From assembly GCA_047605765.1 (NCBI GenBank), contig JASGFB010000160.1, positions 1 to 7,240 on the forward strand: a DNA stretch of 7,240 nucleotides. The letters run 5' to 3'. The translations under genes and the position numbers were made by a program. This stretch comes from JBGVSA01 sp047605765 (lineage in GTDB: Bacteria; Pseudomonadota; Gammaproteobacteria; Burkholderiales; Rhodocyclaceae). Positions 5,474 to 7,240 of the stretch are shown here, in pieces. Positions within the stretch are counted from its first letter, which is position 1. The number at the start of each line of letters is the position of its first letter. A model generated the notes under the pieces. The model worked only from the letters and a program-made list of their open reading frames with translations. It did not search any database and had not been told where the DNA came from.

Positions 5474-6044
5474 TGCGCGTGCCCAGCACGGCCAGAAACT
5501 GCCCGATCCACGCCGGATGCGCCGGCCAGGCAGGTGCCGTCACCAACTTGCCATCGGTGACGGCGCCGTCGATGGCGATTTCGGCGTAACGCCCACCGGC
5601 CAGTTCCACCTCGGGCCGGCAGGCCGGATAGGCCGATACCTTGCGCCCATCGATGACGCGGGCAGCCGCCAGGATCTGCGGCCCGTGGCAGATGGCCGCC
5701 ACCGGTTTGTCGGCGGCAAAGAAGTGCTGCACCGCCTCGATGACCTTGGGATTGAGCCGCAGATATTCGGGGGCCCGTCCGCCGGCGATCAGCAAGGCGT
5801 CGTAGCTGGCCGGATCGACCTCGGCAAAGCTCGCATTGAGCGCAAAGTTGTGGCCGCGCTTCTCGGAATAGGTCTGCTGTCCTTCGAAATCATGAATGGC
5901 GGTCGCCACCGATTCGCCCGCCTTCTTGTCGGGGCATACCGCGTGCACGGTATGGCCGACCGCCTGCAGCGCCTGGAACGGCACCATGATTTCGTAGTCC
6001 TCCACAAAATCGCCGACCAGCGCGAGGATTTTCTTGCCTGCCAT
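5463..6044 (-). CDS. DJ-1/PfpI family protein (class I glutamine amidotransferase-like)
   Basis: The 193-residue protein begins 'MAGKKILALVGDFVEDYEIMVP', continues with 'GGRAPEYLRLNPKVI' (88-102) and the nucleophile elbow 'AAICHGPQILAAA' (116-128), where C119 followed by H120 is the typical reactive pair of PfpI-type proteins. An acidic residue near the start (E15 or E18) probably completes the site. 'SAYPACRPEVELAGG' and 'VTDGKLVTAPAWPAHPAW' mark the C-terminal half. Family members are cytosolic; described activities include glyoxalase, deglycase, chaperone and peptidase functions, and which applies here cannot be read from sequence. The ATG at 6044 has GGAG (6056-6053) eight bases upstream. 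The frame extends to 6086, but that part is not conserved. It lies 78 bp after the pseudouridine synthase gene and may share its transcript. Confidence 0.93.
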   Translation of the reverse strand: MAGKKILALVGDFVEDYEIMVPFQALQAVGHTVHAVCPDKKAGESVATAIHDFEGQQTYSEKRGHNFALNASFAEVDPASYDALLIAGGRAPEYLRLNPKVIEAVQHFFAADKPVAAICHGPQILAAARVIDGRKVSAYPACRPEVELAGGRYAEIAIDGAVTDGKLVTAPAWPAHPAWIGQFLAVLGTRISL

Positions 6045-6052
6045 GATTTTGT

Positions 6053-6056
6053 CTCC
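6053..6056 (-). promoter_or_regulatory. Ribosome binding site of the DJ-1/PfpI gene
   Basis: Minus-strand GGAG is followed by an 8-base AT-rich spacer (ACAAAATC) and the ATG at 6044. This favours that start over the upstream in-frame candidate at 6086. Confidence 0.6.
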
Positions 6057-6122
6057 GTGGGACGCGCACAGCGCGCGCACGGACATCCTGCGATCGGGCG
6101 ACCGGCCGTGGGTGTTAGTCGG

Positions 6123-6818
6123 CTACCGCAGGGGCGCTTGCCAGCGTGGCCAGGGCAAGGCGAAGGGATCGAGCTCGGCCAGCGTGGCCGGCACCGGCTC
6201 TGCCACGAACAGCGCGCCGGCATCCGGGTCGCGCCGGTAACGGATGGTTTGCCCGCGCCAGGTGAAGCGCAGGGCCCAGGCATGCAGGTAGCCGCGATCG
6301 GCGGGCGAGCCGCCATAGCGCCCGTCGCCGAGGATGGGGGCGGCCACGCTCTTGAGCGCCACGCGGATCTGATGCGTACGGCCGGTGCGCGGGCGCACCA
6401 CGAACAGGCGCCGTCCGGGCCCGCCGGGATAGCTGAAGAACTGCGTCACCGCCGCGACGCCACTGCTGCGCACCAGACGCCAGTTGCCGCCACGCGATTT
6501 CTCCATGCCGCCTTTGATCCAGCCCTGGCTCTTGGACGGTTTATGGTCGGACAGGGCCAGGTAGTACTTTTCGATCTGGCCGCCTTCGAACAGCGCACCC
6601 AGGTCGCGGGCGGCTTCGGCATGGCGGGCCAGCAGGATCAGGCCGGAGGTGATGCGGTCGAGGCGATGCACCGGATGCAGGCCCTGCAACCCGGTGGCCT
6701 CGCGCAGCCGGGCCACGAAGCCGGGCTCGTCACCGTCACCATGAAAGCTCACACCGGCCGGCTTGGCAGCCACGATGAAATCATCGTGGGCAGCATCGAC
6801 CAACCATGACGACGACAT
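6123..6818 (-). CDS. RluA-family pseudouridine synthase
   Basis: The 231-residue enzyme should turn specific uridines in rRNA or tRNA into pseudouridine. It has the catalytic motif 'HPVHRLDRITSGLILLA' with D54, the 'KYYLAL' strand with its conserved tyrosines (84-89), the 'RPRTGRTHQIRVAL' motif (142-155), and 'PILGDGRYGG' (161-170). There is no N-terminal S4 domain; the protein starts directly in the catalytic fold, which with its short length suggests the small single-domain RluA/TruC-like branch. The target base cannot be assigned. The ATG at 6818 follows the upstream TGA by only six bases and has no clear Shine-Dalgarno, so translation is probably coupled to the TenI-like gene. Confidence 0.93.
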   Translation of the reverse strand: MSSSWLVDAAHDDFIVAAKPAGVSFHGDGDEPGFVARLREATGLQGLHPVHRLDRITSGLILLARHAEAARDLGALFEGGQIEKYYLALSDHKPSKSQGWIKGGMEKSRGGNWRLVRSSGVAAVTQFFSYPGGPGRRLFVVRPRTGRTHQIRVALKSVAAPILGDGRYGGSPADRGYLHAWALRFTWRGQTIRYRRDPDAGALFVAEPVPATLAELDPFALPWPRWQAPLR

Positions 6819-6824
6819 GGGCGC

Positions 6825-7240
6825 TCAGTGACCCCACACGCTGCGGATGGCGGCGATGCCATGAGCCCCGGCAGCGCGGGCGGCGCTCATGTCGTCAACG
6901 TCCAGCCCGCCGATGGCGACGACCGGAATCGACAGCTCGCGCGTCAGCGCGTGGAAAGTCTCCCAACCCAGTGCGGCCACGCCCGGATGGCTGGCCGTCG
7001 GCTGTACCGGCCCCAGCACGGCGTAGTCGAGTTCGAGTTCGGCCGCGCGCTCCAGGTCGGCGCGCGTGTGGCACGAGGCCCCCACCCATTCGAAATCCGG
7101 CCGGCGGGTGGCGCCGGTCAGTTGGGCCGATGTCATCTGCATCCCCTGGGCCTCGCTCTGATGCGCCAGCGCGGCGTCGCCACCGACCATGCACAGCGCC
7201 CCGGCAGCGCGGCAGCGGGCCGCCACTTCGCGCGCAAAGG
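6825..7240 (-). CDS. Thiamine phosphate synthase/TenI-like domain, probably the C-terminus of a MutT (Nudix)-TenI fusion (5' truncated)
   Basis: The frame runs from the window edge to the TGA at 6827-6825, giving 137 visible residues of a TIM-barrel TMP-synthase/TenI domain. Matching segments are 'EWVGASCHTRADLERA', 'DYAVLGPVQPTASHPG', 'IPVVAIGGLDVDDM' and 'GAHGIAAIRSVWGH'. True ThiE enzymes usually have 'GxSTH' and 'PTxTK' in these places; here the second is 'PTASHPG'. That variant is what I recall for proteobacterial fusions in which a MutT-like 8-oxo-dGTP pyrophosphatase domain precedes a TenI-like domain of unclear activity. The Nudix half would lie beyond the right edge, so the fusion is inferred, not seen. 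A GTG at 7226 is internal, since the frame and homology continue past it. A stand-alone ThiE or TenI remains possible. Confidence 0.8.
   Translation of the reverse strand, partial: FAREVAARCRAAGALCMVGGDAALAHQSEAQGMQMTSAQLTGATRRPDFEWVGASCHTRADLERAAELELDYAVLGPVQPTASHPGVAALGWETFHALTRELSIPVVAIGGLDVDDMSAARAAGAHGIAAIRSVWGH

Noticed and set aside
6063..6075. Small CGCGC/GCGCG hairpin upstream of the DJ-1 gene
   Set aside because: A 5-bp stem in simple CG-repeat sequence is expected often in DNA of this composition.
5517..6809. Plus-strand open frame of 430 codons opposite DJ-1 and the pseudouridine synthase
   Set aside because: It is antisense to two clear gene families and crosses their gap, with no recognisable domain; it is a composition artefact.

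Overview
This is a GC-rich, densely packed chromosomal window, which I infer to come from a betaproteobacterium or close relative. The clues are the base composition, the YfeH-type transporter, the short RluA-type enzyme, and a TenI-like domain that looks like the tail of a proteobacterial MutT-TenI fusion. I see no mobile element, tRNA, rRNA, CRISPR array or phage gene. All eight coding regions belong to known families. Two are cut by the window edges.

Left part (1-2392): the DNA-binding half of an OmpR-type response regulator is followed nine bases later, in the same reading frame, by its sensor histidine kinase. The kinase converges on a minus-strand pirin gene, and the two coding regions overlap by 27 bp at their 3' ends.

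Middle (1679-5473): three minus-strand genes run yfeH-like transporter, then a fumarylacetoacetase/2-keto-4-pentenoate hydratase-family enzyme, then pirin. A LysR-type regulator is divergent from the transporter. The gap between the regulator and the transporter holds a perfect 9-bp inverted repeat with the T-N11-A form of a LysR operator. This is the clearest regulatory signal in the window. Regulator, organic-anion-type transporter, hydratase and pirin (a family with quercetinase-like members) could form a small module for uptake and breakdown of an aromatic or organic acid, but this is inference. Hairpins between the three genes suggest they may not be one simple operon.

Right part (5463-7240): a minus-strand group reads TenI/ThiE-like domain (5'-truncated), RluA-family pseudouridine synthase six bases later, then a DJ-1/PfpI protein after a 78-bp gap. 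The DJ-1 gene converges on lysR with an 11-bp overlap.

Several starts were moved inward from the longest possible frame, using Shine-Dalgarno sites or family alignment: pirin to 2392, hydratase to 3238, yfeH to 4444, lysR to 4565 and DJ-1 to 6044. No stretch over 300 bases lacks a gene. I do not see a clearly novel system; the best leads are the LysR operator, a histidine kinase with an unusual H-box, and strong unexplained hairpins.
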